NCBI RefSeq assembly: GCF_025642255.1
Contig: NZ_CP106759.1
Location: forward strand, 2,507,501 to 2,571,500
DNA length: 64,000 bases
From: Stenotrophomonas maltophilia
GTDB taxonomy: Bacteria; Pseudomonadota; Gammaproteobacteria; Xanthomonadales; Xanthomonadaceae
Direction of reading: 5' to 3'
Shown one piece after another: positions 56,180-64,000 of the stretch. Numbering within the stretch: the first letter of the stretch is position 1; every line of letters begins with the position of its first letter. The translations under genes and the position numbers were made by a program. The notes below the pieces were generated by a model. The model had not been told where the DNA came from. It was given only the letters and a program-made list of their open reading frames with translations, and did not search any database.

Positions 56180-57376
56180 TCAGGGCACGGCCACCGGATA
56201 GGAGCCGAGGACCTTGATCTGCGCTGAGTGTGCTTCCAGTTCGGCCAGCGCGGCCTGCATCGGCGCGTCGTCGATGTGGCCGGCCAGGTCGATGAAGAAG
56301 CCGTACTCCCACTTGCCGTGGTGCGAAGGCCGCGACTCGATGCGGTTCATGCTGATGCCGTGGCGTGCGAACGGACTGAGCACGTCGAACAGCGCACCCG
56401 GCTTGTCATGGATGAAGACCAGCACCGAGGTACGGTCATGGCCGGAGGTCGGGAAGATGTTGCGGCCCACCACCAGGAAACGGGTGGTGTTGTCGGCATC
56501 GTTCTGGATCGGCTTGGTCACCACCTTCTTCAGGCCGTACACGTGGCCGGCACTTTCGCCACCGATGGCCGCCGCATCGTCGGCGTTGCGCGCGCGGCGT
56601 GCGCCTTCGGCGTTGCTGGAGACCGGAATCTTCTCGGCCTTGGGCAGGTTGGCGCGCATCCACGCCGAGGTCTGCATGAACGACTGCGGGTGGCCGTAGA
56701 CGCGTTCGATGTCCTCGATGCGGCCGCTGCGCGACATCAGGTACTGCTGCACGCGCAGTTCCACTTCGCCGCAGATCTTCAGGTTGGAGGTCAGGAACAT
56801 GTCCAGGGTGATCTGGATGGTGCCCTGCCCCGAGTTCTCCACCGGCACCACGCCGAAATCGGCGTTGCCCGCTTCCACTTCCTGGAAGACTTCTTCGATG
56901 CTGGCCAACGGCAGGCCCAGCGCCGAGCGACCGAAATGCTTGAGCACGGCCTGCTGGCTGAAGGTGCCTTCCGGGCCGAGGTAGCCGATCTTCAATGGCT
57001 CCTGCTGGGCCAGGCAGGCCGACATGATCTCGCGATAGACGTGCACCAGCACTTCATCGCTGAGCGGGCCTTCGTTGCGGTCCACCACCATGCGCAGCAC
57101 CTGTGCTTCACGCTCGGGGCGGTAGTAATCGACGGCGGCGGCAAGCTTGCCCTTGGCCTTGCCGACCTGGTGGGCGAACTGCGCGCGCTCGGCGATCAGG
57201 CGCTGGATGTCGCGGTCGATCTGGTCGATCTTCGAACGCACGTCGGCCAGTGCCAGCGGCGCCTGGGTGGGGGCCGGCGTCGATGCAGCCCTGGCCTTGG
57301 ACGTGCCCTTGGACGCAGCGCTGTCCTTGGCCGGTGCGGCCTGCTTCGGCGCCTTCTTGCTGGATTTGCTTGCCAT
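56180..57376 (-). CDS. pheA: Chorismate mutase / prephenate dehydratase
   Basis: 398 residues from the ATG at 57376 (AGGGAA upstream). A basic Ala/Ser-rich extension of about 40 residues precedes the chorismate mutase domain (ADVRSKIDQIDRDIQRLIAE, VLRMVVDRNEGPLSDE). Prephenate dehydratase follows (IGYLGPEGTFSQQAVLKHFG, VVPVENSGQGTIQITLD, NDADNTTRFLVVG), then the ACT regulatory domain with GALFDVLSPFARHGISMNRI and ESRP, the Phe feedback site. Makes phenylpyruvate. The ORF frame extends to 57400. Confidence 0.95.
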   Translation of the reverse strand: MASKSSKKAPKQAAPAKDSAASKGTSKARAASTPAPTQAPLALADVRSKIDQIDRDIQRLIAERAQFAHQVGKAKGKLAAAVDYYRPEREAQVLRMVVDRNEGPLSDEVLVHVYREIMSACLAQQEPLKIGYLGPEGTFSQQAVLKHFGRSALGLPLASIEEVFQEVEAGNADFGVVPVENSGQGTIQITLDMFLTSNLKICGEVELRVQQYLMSRSGRIEDIERVYGHPQSFMQTSAWMRANLPKAEKIPVSSNAEGARRARNADDAAAIGGESAGHVYGLKKVVTKPIQNDADNTTRFLVVGRNIFPTSGHDRTSVLVFIHDKPGALFDVLSPFARHGISMNRIESRPSHHGKWEYGFFIDLAGHIDDAPMQAALAELEAHSAQIKVLGSYPVAVP

Positions 57377-57428
57377 CGGAATTCCCTGTTGCGTGGGCAC
57401 GCACCCGACGGTGCGCGCCGTTCATTGC

Positions 57429-58514
57429 TCAGCCGTAGCGCTGCTGGAAGTCGGCCATGAAGGCGACCAGCGCCTCCGCACCCGCCAGCGGCATGGCGTT
57501 GTACAGCGAAGCACGGATGCCGCCGACCACCTTGTGACCCTTCAGCGCCAGCAGGCCGGCGGCCTTGGCCTCGGCGACGAAACGCGCATCGAGGTCGGCG
57601 TTGGGCAGGAAGAACGGGATGTTCATCCGCGAACGCGCCGCGTGCGCGACTTCATTGCGATAGAAGCCGCCGGACGCATCGATGGCGCCGTACACCAGCG
57701 CGGCCTTGGCCGCATTGCGCCGGGCGAACTCGGCCACGCCGCCTTCGGCCAGCATCCACTTGAACACCAGCCCCGCCAGGTACCAGTTCCAGGTGGGCGG
57801 GGTGTTGAGCATCGAGTCGCGCGCCACGTGCGAGCGGTAGTCGAAGATGTCCGCGCGCGGCTGGCCACTGCGCTCCAGCAGGTCGCGACGGATGATCATC
57901 ACCGCGATGCCGACCGGGCCCAGGTTCTTCTGCGCGCCCGCGTAGATGACGCCGTAGCGGCGCACATCCAGCGGTTCGCTGGCGATGGACGAACTGAAAT
58001 CGGCCACCAGCGGCACATCGCCGGTATCGGGCACGTCACGGAACTCGACGCCGTGGATGGTCTCGTTGGCGGTGATGTGCACATAGGCCGCATCGGGCGA
58101 AAGCTGCCAGCTGCTGCGCGCGGGCAGCTCGCGGTAGCCCCCGTCCTCGCTGCTGCCAGCGATGTTGACGTCCACATAGGGGCCGGCCTGCTTGACCGCC
58201 GTCCTGCCCCAGTGGCCGCTGACCACGTAGTCGGCACGCTGGCCGGGGCTTGCGAAATTCAGCGGGATCAACGCCTGCTGGGTGGTGGCGCCGCCGGACA
58301 GGAACAGCACGGCGTAGTCCTCGGGAATGTCGAGCAGGCGGCGCAGGTCCGCCTCGGCCTCGGCGGCGACGGACATGAATTCCGCACCGCGATGGCTCAT
58401 TTCCACGATCGAGGCGCCGGTACCGTGCCAGTCCAGCATTTCCGCCTGCGCCTGGCGCAGGACCGATTCCGGCAAGGTTGCAGGGCCGGCACTGAAGTTG
58501 AACGCGCGCGTCAT
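57429..58514 (-). CDS. serC: Phosphoserine aminotransferase
   Basis: 361 residues from the ATG at 58514. [20 protein letters not shown] is the class V aminotransferase start. The PLP lysine is Lys196 in [12 protein letters not shown]; phosphate contacts include [10 protein letters not shown] and the C-terminal [14 protein letters not shown]. It makes 3-phosphoserine and a vitamin B6 precursor. It lies 52 bases upstream of pheA, in the usual serC-pheA-aroA order. Confidence 0.95.
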   Translation of the reverse strand: MTRAFNFSAGPATLPESVLRQAQAEMLDWHGTGASIVEMSHRGAEFMSVAAEAEADLRRLLDIPEDYAVLFLSGGATTQQALIPLNFASPGQRADYVVSGHWGRTAVKQAGPYVDVNIAGSSEDGGYRELPARSSWQLSPDAAYVHITANETIHGVEFRDVPDTGDVPLVADFSSSIASEPLDVRRYGVIYAGAQKNLGPVGIAVMIIRRDLLERSGQPRADIFDYRSHVARDSMLNTPPTWNWYLAGLVFKWMLAEGGVAEFARRNAAKAALVYGAIDASGGFYRNEVAHAARSRMNIPFFLPNADLDARFVAEAKAAGLLALKGHKVVGGIRASLYNAMPLAGAEALVAFMADFQQRYG

Positions 58515-58676
58515 GTCACACCTGTGGGGCAAGATCCCTAGTATGCCGCAGTGCACCAGCCTTGCGGCCTTGCGCGGCAAGGGAAATTTGGTTTCATCGG
58601 AATCCATCGCCCGCGGCACTGCGCCGGCAGTCGCCGACCTGGGCCGGCGCCTGCCCGAAGCACGGAGACGACAGGC

Positions 58677-59480
58677 TCAGCGCGCGCCGAACCAGAGCAG
58701 CAGGCTGAGCAGCGCAGCCAGCAGCAGTGCGCTGACCAGCAGCCACGGCCAGCGGCGGACCCGGCGCGGAGGAAGGGGCTCGGCGGGCGCCCGTTCGGCC
58801 TCGTGGCTGGACTCATCCTCGGCCGCCAGCGGCCGCCGGCGCGGATCACGCGGCACTTCCAGCACGAAACGGTGCTGGCCATCGAATACCACCTGGTCGC
58901 CCGGCTGCAGCCAGCAGTGGCGCACGGCCACGCCGTTGACGCAGGTGCCATCGGCGCTGCCCAGGTCACGCAGCAGGACGCGATCGCCGTGCACTTCCAC
59001 GCGCGCGTGCTGTTCGGCGAACGCCGGATCGTCGATGGCGATGTCGGCCTCGGTGCCGCGGCCGATCACGCGGGCGCGCGACAAGGTGAAACTGCGGCCA
59101 TGGTGCAGGCCACCGACGCCCCGCAGCAGGCGCTGCTCGTCGCCGGCATCTTCGCCGTCCGGTGACGGCGCCTGCAGCAGGCTCTCGGCTTCGCCCCGCA
59201 GGACCATTTCCACGCCATCGACATACACCGCATCGCCGGCGCGCAGCAGCGCCATGCGCCGTACCGGACGGCCGTTGACATGGATGCCGCGGATGCCGTT
59301 GCCGACCTGGAGCCAGAGGCCGCGATCATCCATGCAGAACTGCGCCAGCAGCAACGCGCCGTTGCCTGCTTCGCCCAGCCGCACGCTGCCGTTGGCATGG
59401 CGCACGATGCGTTGCACCCCGGGCCGCAGCGGCTGGTCGGGCTGTTGTTGTTGACTGAAGTGAACAAGCAGGTTCTGCAC
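58677..59480 (-). CDS. FHA-domain protein with C-terminal membrane helix
   Basis: 267 residues from a GTG at 59480 (start M/VQNLLVHFSQQQQPDQPLR). Two FHA-like modules: a first one (VGNGIRGIHVNGRPVRRMAL) and a fuller second one (ARVIGRGTEADIAIDDPAFA, EQHARVEVHGDRVLLRDLGS, ADGTCVNGVAV). The C-terminus is a basic stretch then one helix (WPWLLVSALLLAALLSLLLW). It probably docks a phosphothreonine partner at the inner membrane. No Ser/Thr kinase is in the window. A frame further upstream to 59900 overlaps the next gene and is not used. Confidence 0.82.
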   Translation of the reverse strand: MQNLLVHFSQQQQPDQPLRPGVQRIVRHANGSVRLGEAGNGALLLAQFCMDDRGLWLQVGNGIRGIHVNGRPVRRMALLRAGDAVYVDGVEMVLRGEAESLLQAPSPDGEDAGDEQRLLRGVGGLHHGRSFTLSRARVIGRGTEADIAIDDPAFAEQHARVEVHGDRVLLRDLGSADGTCVNGVAVRHCWLQPGDQVVFDGQHRFVLEVPRDPRRRPLAAEDESSHEAERAPAEPLPPRRVRRWPWLLVSALLLAALLSLLLWFGAR

Positions 59481-59604
59481 GCGGCGCAGCCTAGCAGGTT
59501 GGCCGGCATCGAAGAAGAACCCCGGATGAGCGCTTGGCGCGGACGCGATCGATGCGCACAATGCTCGCCCTCTCTGATCACCCCGCCCTGCGCCAGGAGC
59601 CTGC

Positions 59605-59880
59605 ATGTCCACCATCGATGTCCGCCACGCCCACGCCCTGCCCGACGCACAGGCGCGCGAGGCGATCGAACAGGTTGCCGCCAAGCTGGCCGAGCGCTTT
59701 GGCCTGAAGTCCTCGTGGAGCGCCGATGTGCTGAATTTCTCCGGCAGCGGCGTGGACGGCGCGATCGAGCTGCAGCCGGGCGCCGTGCGGGTGACCGCCA
59801 AGCTCGGCTTCCTGCTGTCGGCAATGAAAGGCATGGTCGAAAGCGAAATCCAGCGCGTGCTGAAGGAAAAGCTGGGCTGA
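59605..59880 (+). CDS. Polyhydroxyalkanoic acid system family protein (PHA granule-associated)
   Basis: 91 residues: MSTIDVRHAHALPDAQAREA, then ERFGLKSSWSADVLNFSGSG, GAIELQPGAVRVTAKLGFLL and VESEIQRVLKEKLG. This matches the small PHA_gran_rgn family found with PHA genes. Its role is thought to be granule association or regulation, not catalysis. It is divergent from the FHA gene and about 80 bases before the phasin. Confidence 0.85.
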   Translation: MSTIDVRHAHALPDAQAREAIEQVAAKLAERFGLKSSWSADVLNFSGSGVDGAIELQPGAVRVTAKLGFLLSAMKGMVESEIQRVLKEKLG

Positions 59881-59960
59881 ACCACGACAGCGGCCGTCAC
59901 GGCCCTGCAACGGCGGCGCGCGCTACTCTCGGGGCAGGTCCAACTCCCACGGGAAGTGCG

Positions 59961-60452
59961 ATGAACCGCTACGAAAACGACGACCGCCGCGACGACGACG
60001 CCACCTTTGGTGAACAGGCCGGACGCTTCTCACGCAAGCTGAGCGATTCGGCCCAGCAGGTCTGGCTGGCCGGACTGGGTGCGCTGGGCCGGGCACAGGC
60101 CGAAGGCAGCCGTTTCTTCGATGGGCTGGTGAAGGAAGGCGAGGCCTTGGAGGCCCGCCGCCGTGAGCGCGCCAGCGAGCAGGGCCCGGGATGGCGCGAC
60201 AACGTCGAGTCCTCGCTGGATGAGGCGCGCGAGAAGGCCTCGGGCACCTGGAACAAGGTCGAAAAGGCCTTCGACGACCAGGTGCAGGGCGTGCTCAGGC
60301 GCCTGCATGTGCCCACCGCCGACGAGCTCACCGCGCTGGAGGCACGCCTGGACGCCCTTCATGCGCGCCTGGCCAAGCTGGAGACGCGGGCGGCCTCGGG
60401 CAGCGATGCGCCGGCCCCGGGCAGCCACCAGTCGCCGGGCAGCGTGCCCTGA
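59961..60452 (+). CDS. Phasin family protein (PhaF/PhaI type)
   Basis: 163 residues. The conserved block SDSAQQVWLAGLGALGRAQA with GSRFFDGLVKEGEALEARRR is the poly(hydroxyalkanoate) granule phasin motif. A helical coiled-coil part follows (VEKAFDDQVQGVLRRLHVPT, ELTALEARLDALHARLAKLE). It coats PHA granules made by phaC/phaE at 4-6 kb. GGGAAG precedes the ATG. A strong hairpin terminator follows. Confidence 0.88.
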   Translation: MNRYENDDRRDDDATFGEQAGRFSRKLSDSAQQVWLAGLGALGRAQAEGSRFFDGLVKEGEALEARRRERASEQGPGWRDNVESSLDEAREKASGTWNKVEKAFDDQVQGVLRRLHVPTADELTALEARLDALHARLAKLETRAASGSDAPAPGSHQSPGSVP

Positions 60453-60500
60453 CGATGGATTGTTGCAATGCAATAAAATTTGCCTGACAATCGCGAGCAA

Positions 60501-60564
60501 CCCGCCAATCGCTTCGCCTGCCGTTTGTTCCCTCCCCTCACGGCTTCAGGATTGGCGGGTTTTT
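60501..60564 (+). terminator. Terminator with long loop after the phasin gene
   Basis: CCCGCCAATC at 60501-60510 pairs with GATTGGCGGG at 60550-60559, followed by TTTTT. The 39-base loop may fold further. The sequence repeats CCCGCCAATC-like text that also occurs just downstream. Confidence 0.7.
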
Positions 60565-60689
60565 CGTGCCTGCGGAACGCCGATCTGAGCGTTCCATCAC
60601 GCTTGCTGTGGGGAACGTCCTGACCCTGCCAGGCAGTGCGCGCTTTACACTGTCCGCTTCCGTTTTCGCCCCTTCCGCGCTCTCCCTGC

Positions 60690-61694
60690 ATGCTTCCCTG
60701 GATTCTGGCCCTGCTGTCGGCCCTGCTTATCTGTTCCCTGGCCGTCGTTCACCTGTGGTGGATCAAGCGGCGGCAGAAGGAGATGCAACTGGGCCTGCAG
60801 GCCTTGGCCGGCATGCACTGGCGGGAGTTCTCCGCGCTGGTCAAGCGGATGCTGCGCGAGCAGCGCGGCCTGCGCGAACTGGAGTTTCCTGCCGAGGATG
60901 CCCGCGAGCCCAGCAGCGATTTCCTGCTCAGCGATGGCCCCAATACCTGGCGGGTGTCCTGCAAGCATGGCCTGGCCTATCGCATCGGTACCGCTGCGGT
61001 GAACGAACTGGGCGCGGCAGCGCGGCTGGCCGGGGCCAAGGGCGGCGTGCTGATCACCGAAGGCCGGATCCAGCGCGATGGCCGCAGTGCCGCCGAGCTG
61101 CAGGCCGTGGAGGTGTTGGACGGCCCGCGCCTGTGGCCATTGCTGCAGCCCTATCTGCCGGCCGACATCGATGCGCGCGTGCGCGCCACTGCGCGCCACG
61201 AGGCCCTGCGTCGCATCGCCATTGCCGCGTTGGCCTCGGTAACCGTCGGCCTGCTGGTCGGCCTGGGCCTGCAGGGCCTGCACCTGGCGTCACCGGCGCC
61301 GCAGGCGGTGACCGCCCCTGCCCCCGCCGACATCGCCGCCGCGGCGCCTGCCGCTGTCTCCCAGGCGCCCGCACCGGCAGCGGCGGCGCCTGCTGCTGCC
61401 GTTTCCACGCCGGCGGACGATGGCCACAGCGATCCCAACCCGGATATGGCGACCCTTGACCGCTACCAGGCGGATCTGGCCCGGGCGCTGGCTGGACAGC
61501 CCGGCATTGCCAGCGGCGTCTGGCTGACCCGGCAGACCCTGGCGATCAACCGCACCGGCGAACTTGACGATGTATGGCCGCGCGTCTGCACGCAGGTCCT
61601 GCGCTACCCCGCGCTGCGCACGGTGCGCGTGCAGCTCAATGCCCGCCCCGGCGTGGATGAGCCGGTGCGCTGGCGGCAGTGCGCGACGTATTGA
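60690..61694 (+). CDS. Membrane protein with restriction-endonuclease-like domain
   Basis: 334 residues from the ATG at 60690. A first helix (LPWILALLSALLICSLAVVH), then a restriction-endonuclease-like (Mrr-type) core: MHWREFSALVKRMLREQRGL, SDFLLSDGPNTWRVSCKHGL and GGVLITEGRIQRDGRSAAEL. The D-x-n-(C)K pattern is partial, so catalysis is uncertain. A second helix near residue 180 (IAALASVTVGLLVGLGLQGL), an Ala/Pro linker and a C-terminal domain ending VRWRQCATY follow. Function unknown. Confidence 0.7.
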   Translation: MLPWILALLSALLICSLAVVHLWWIKRRQKEMQLGLQALAGMHWREFSALVKRMLREQRGLRELEFPAEDAREPSSDFLLSDGPNTWRVSCKHGLAYRIGTAAVNELGAAARLAGAKGGVLITEGRIQRDGRSAAELQAVEVLDGPRLWPLLQPYLPADIDARVRATARHEALRRIAIAALASVTVGLLVGLGLQGLHLASPAPQAVTAPAPADIAAAAPAAVSQAPAPAAAAPAAAVSTPADDGHSDPNPDMATLDRYQADLARALAGQPGIASGVWLTRQTLAINRTGELDDVWPRVCTQVLRYPALRTVRVQLNARPGVDEPVRWRQCATY

Positions 61695-61718
61695 TCTGAA
61701 CGCGCGGAAGCGTGCGCT

Positions 61719-62447
61719 CTAGCGCGCGCCGGGCGCGAAGCGGGCCACCAGATCCCAGGCATCGCCGAGGAACACCTGGCGCACGCGGGTGATGGGCTGT
61801 TCGCCCCGCCAGGTCAGGCGTTCGATCACCAGGCAGGCGGTGCCCGGCTTCACGTCCAGCAGGCGGGCAGACGCCGTGTCCGCACCCCACGCGCTGATGC
61901 GGTGCTGCGCCCGGGTCCAGGACACGTTCTGCAGCAGCCAGCTGCCCGGCGCGGTGGTGCTGAAGTCCACCTCCAGCACCTCCGGTACACCCACCGGGCT
62001 GATCAACCGGTGCTCCAGCGCCAGCGGGCGGCCGTCGGCAAGATGCAGGCAGCGCATCGCCAGCAGCATTTCACTGCCGGCCAGCTCCACTTCACCGGCA
62101 TTGCCGGCGTCGGCCAGGCGCAGCTCGCGCTGCAGCAGCCGGTACCCGTACTGGTGGCCACGCGAGCCGACCTCCATCGCGATGTCCGGAATCTCCAGCG
62201 CCACCTGTTCCAGATGCGGTGGCTGCCGGGCGACGAACGAACCGGCCCGGCGGCGACGCTCGATCATGCCGCTCTCGGCCAGCGCGGTCAGCACCTTGTT
62301 GACGGTCATCCGCGAGCAGCCGTACTGCTCCATCAGTTCGTGCTCATAGGGGATGCGGAAACCCGGCGCCCACTCTCCGCTGAGAATGCGGCTTTCCAGG
62401 TCGCTGCGGATGCGCTGGTTGAGCGTGGCGGACTTGCTGGCCTTCAC
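61719..62447 (-). CDS. hutC: Histidine utilization repressor HutC
   Basis: 242 residues, GTG start at 62447. N-terminal GntR-type winged helix (LNQRIRSDLESRILSGEWAP, YEHELMEQYGCSRMTVNKVL) and a UTRA effector domain (LADGRPLALEHRLISPVGVP, TACLVIERLTWRGEQPITRV) that senses urocanate. It lies 27 bases downstream of hutF on the same strand, so it is probably part of that operon. It should repress the hut genes from operators such as the one near 63880. Confidence 0.95.
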   Translation of the reverse strand: MKASKSATLNQRIRSDLESRILSGEWAPGFRIPYEHELMEQYGCSRMTVNKVLTALAESGMIERRRRAGSFVARQPPHLEQVALEIPDIAMEVGSRGHQYGYRLLQRELRLADAGNAGEVELAGSEMLLAMRCLHLADGRPLALEHRLISPVGVPEVLEVDFSTTAPGSWLLQNVSWTRAQHRISAWGADTASARLLDVKPGTACLVIERLTWRGEQPITRVRQVFLGDAWDLVARFAPGAR

Positions 62448-62474
62448 GTGACAGGTCTCGGTGGCGGGAAGCGA

Positions 62475-63845
62475 TCAGCCCAGCACGCCGCGCAGGGCGG
62501 TAGCGAAGGCGGTGGTGATCGCCTCGCGCTGGAGGTGGCGGCCTTCGGCCACGCATTGGCGGCCATGGCGCCAGACCGATCGCAGCGCGCCATTACGTGC
62601 GGCGAACACCCAGCTGTCAAGCCATGCGTCATCCCGTCGCGCCTGCAGCGCGGGGTGTGCGGCGTCCAGTTCGAGCAGGTCGGCACTGGCCCCGACCTGC
62701 AGACCTGCGGCCACGCCCAACGCCTGTGCGCCGCCGTGCAGCGCGCCCTCGAACAGGAATCTGCCGCTGCTGCGGCTGGCATCGGCAGCCAGCACGTTGC
62801 GCCCGCGCAGCGCCAGGCGTTGGCCGTATTCGAGCAGGCGCAGTTCCTCGGCCGCATCGATCAGCACGTTGGAATCGGACCCCACGCCGAAGCGCCCGCC
62901 TTCGCGTGCGAACGCCTGCATCGGGAACAGGCCATCGCCCAGATTGGCTTCGGTGATCGGGCACAGGCCGGCGACGGCCCGGCTGGCGACGATGGAGGCG
63001 CGCTCGTCATCGGATATGTGGGTGGCGTGCACCAGGCACCAGCGCGCGTCCACCTCGGCGTGCGCGTACAGCCACTGCACGGGACGCTGTCCACTCCACG
63101 CCAGGCAGGCGTCGACTTCGCGCACCTGCTCGGCGATGTGGATGTGCACCGGGCCCTCGTTCAACGGCAGCAGTGCTGCCAGTTCATCGCCGGTGACGGC
63201 CCGCAGACTGTGCGGGGCGATGCCCAGCACCGCATCGGGCAACGCGGCCAGCGCAGCACGGGCACCCTCCAGCAGCCGCGCAAAACCGTCCACGTCGTGA
63301 ATCAGCCGACGCTGGGCCGGGTTCGGTGCCGCACCACCGAAATCGGCGTGGGCATAGAACACCGGCAGCAGGGTCAGGCCGATGCCGGTCTGTGCCGCGG
63401 CTGCGGCAATACGTGCACTCATCTCGGCCCGGTCGGCGTAGGGCCGCCCCTCCGCATCGTGGTGCAGGTAATGGAACTCGCCGACACGGGTGAAGCCGCT
63501 TTCCAGCATCTCCATGTATGCCTGGGCAGCGATGGCCTGCACTGCGTCCGGGCGCAGGCGGGCAAGGAAGCGGTACATCAGTTCGCGCCAGCTCCAGAAA
63601 CTGTCGCCGTCGCCGCCCCCGATCTCGGTCAGGCCGGCCATGCCGCGCTGGAACGCATGGCTGTGCAGGTTCGGCAGGCCCGGCACCAGGATGCCGACCC
63701 GGGCATCCCCATCCTGCGCGGGCTGCCCCACATCGATCGCGGCGATGCGCCCCGCCTGCACCTGCAGGCGGACATCGCGGGCCCAGCCATCGGCGAGCAG
63801 CGCGTGGGCGGCATGGAAACAGGACGGGGAACGCGAATCGGACAT
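62475..63845 (-). CDS. hutF: N-formimidoyl-L-glutamate deiminase
   Basis: 456 residues from the ATG at 63845. Amidohydrolase fold: PGLPNLHSHAFQRGMAGLTE carries the zinc HxH; SFWSWRELMYRF, LLPVFYAHADFGG and FGVGSDSNVLIDAAEELRLL (Asp in GSDSN) are the family's other sites. It removes ammonia to give N-formyl-L-glutamate, the five-step hut branch used by pseudomonads and Stenotrophomonas. It shares a divergent control region with hutI. Confidence 0.96.
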   Translation of the reverse strand: MSDSRSPSCFHAAHALLADGWARDVRLQVQAGRIAAIDVGQPAQDGDARVGILVPGLPNLHSHAFQRGMAGLTEIGGGDGDSFWSWRELMYRFLARLRPDAVQAIAAQAYMEMLESGFTRVGEFHYLHHDAEGRPYADRAEMSARIAAAAAQTGIGLTLLPVFYAHADFGGAAPNPAQRRLIHDVDGFARLLEGARAALAALPDAVLGIAPHSLRAVTGDELAALLPLNEGPVHIHIAEQVREVDACLAWSGQRPVQWLYAHAEVDARWCLVHATHISDDERASIVASRAVAGLCPITEANLGDGLFPMQAFAREGGRFGVGSDSNVLIDAAEELRLLEYGQRLALRGRNVLAADASRSSGRFLFEGALHGGAQALGVAAGLQVGASADLLELDAAHPALQARRDDAWLDSWVFAARNGALRSVWRHGRQCVAEGRHLQREAITTAFATALRGVLG

Positions 63846-63873
63846 GGCTGGACAACCCGAAATGGACACCTAT

Positions 63874-63887
63874 ATTGTATAGACATA
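63874..63887. promoter_or_regulatory. HutC operator candidate in the hutF-hutI divergent region
   Basis: ATTGTATAGACATA contains the TGTATA-GACA style dyad known for HutC sites, in the AT-rich 67-bp gap between the hutF and hutI starts. It could repress both genes at once. Confidence 0.65.
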
Positions 63888-63912
63888 TAAGCACAGCCGC
63901 AGTGTGGATGCC

Positions 63913-64000
63913 ATGCATGTCGATATCCTCTGGTCCAACGTCCATCTGATCACCCTCGACGGTGAGGGCCTGGGTGTCCTCCGTGACGGCGTGCTGGCCT
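63913..64000 (+). CDS. hutI: Imidazolonepropionase, start of gene (continues beyond window)
   Basis: Only about 29 residues are visible: MHVDILWSNVHLITLDGEGL then GVLRDGVLA. They match the N-terminus of HutI (MxxDxLWxNxxLxTL...GLGxxxDGxxA), an amidohydrolase that opens imidazolone-5-propionate to formimidoyl-glutamate, the substrate of HutF next door. Divergent from hutF. The rest of the hut genes should follow to the right. Confidence 0.85.
   Translation, partial: MHVDILWSNVHLITLDGEGLGVLRDGVLA

Overview
The window is high-GC gammaproteobacterial chromosome. It carries class III phaC/phaE, a serC-pheA-aroA run, ppsR/ppsA, hutF/hutC/hutI, orn and tadA. Many small palindromes begin or end in GTAG (for example the GTAGCGCCGGGCCATGCCCGGCG type), which match the SMAG repeats of Stenotrophomonas maltophilia. 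The best reading is a member of the S. maltophilia complex. This comes from gene content and repeat type; no search was run.

Layout. 1-27 kb is mostly core chromosome: tex, PHA synthase, phosphatidylserine synthase, a MATE pump, Nudix, PEP synthase and its regulator, MscS, an ene-reductase, oligoribonuclease, tRNA adenosine deaminase, two GNAT acetyltransferases, an MFS pump, a hybrid histidine kinase and a Fur-box-preceded TonB-dependent siderophore receptor. 27.3-39.4 kb is an accessory locus. It has three proteins that share a 20-residue double-glycine leader, an Asp/Pro segment and a poly-glycine hinge but differ completely at the C-terminus. With them are two double-DTG retropepsin-like secreted proteins, several lipoproteins or exported proteins, an HlyD-type adaptor, an ABC transporter with an intact C39 peptidase domain, a Fic protein and a protein with two nucleotidyltransferase-like motifs. 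I consider this the most novel part of the window: a candidate C39/type I export system for modular, probably polymorphic, secreted proteins. No TolC-type outer-membrane partner is in the window.

41.6-43.9 kb holds a PAAR protein fused to a gluzincin-type metallopeptidase domain (likely type VI secretion effector), followed by two related exported proteins that look like tandem immunity genes. 44.0-49.3 kb is a decayed genomic island next to tRNA-Ser(UGA): a frameshifted tyrosine integrase, an ABC-ATPase/TOPRIM (DUF4435-like) single-protein defence candidate, a frameshifted MobA/MobL relaxase remnant with an oriT-like palindrome upstream, and a DUF3800 protein. 49.4-64 kb returns to core genes: LysR/azoR, serS, two TonB-like proteins, aroA-pheA-serC, an FHA protein, PHA granule proteins, a restriction-endonuclease-like membrane protein and the divergent hut region, where hutI is cut by the right edge.

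How the genes work together. PHA synthesis is split between phaC/phaE near 5 kb and two granule-associated proteins near 60 kb. The C39 locus appears to make precursors, process them during export (C39 ABC transporter and HlyD adaptor), and pair each precursor with an exported partner: a retropepsin-like protein twice, a small lipoprotein-like protein once. Strong stem-loops separate both precursor-retropepsin pairs. The PAAR-zincin cluster and the tRNA-Ser island add interbacterial competition and phage-defence functions.
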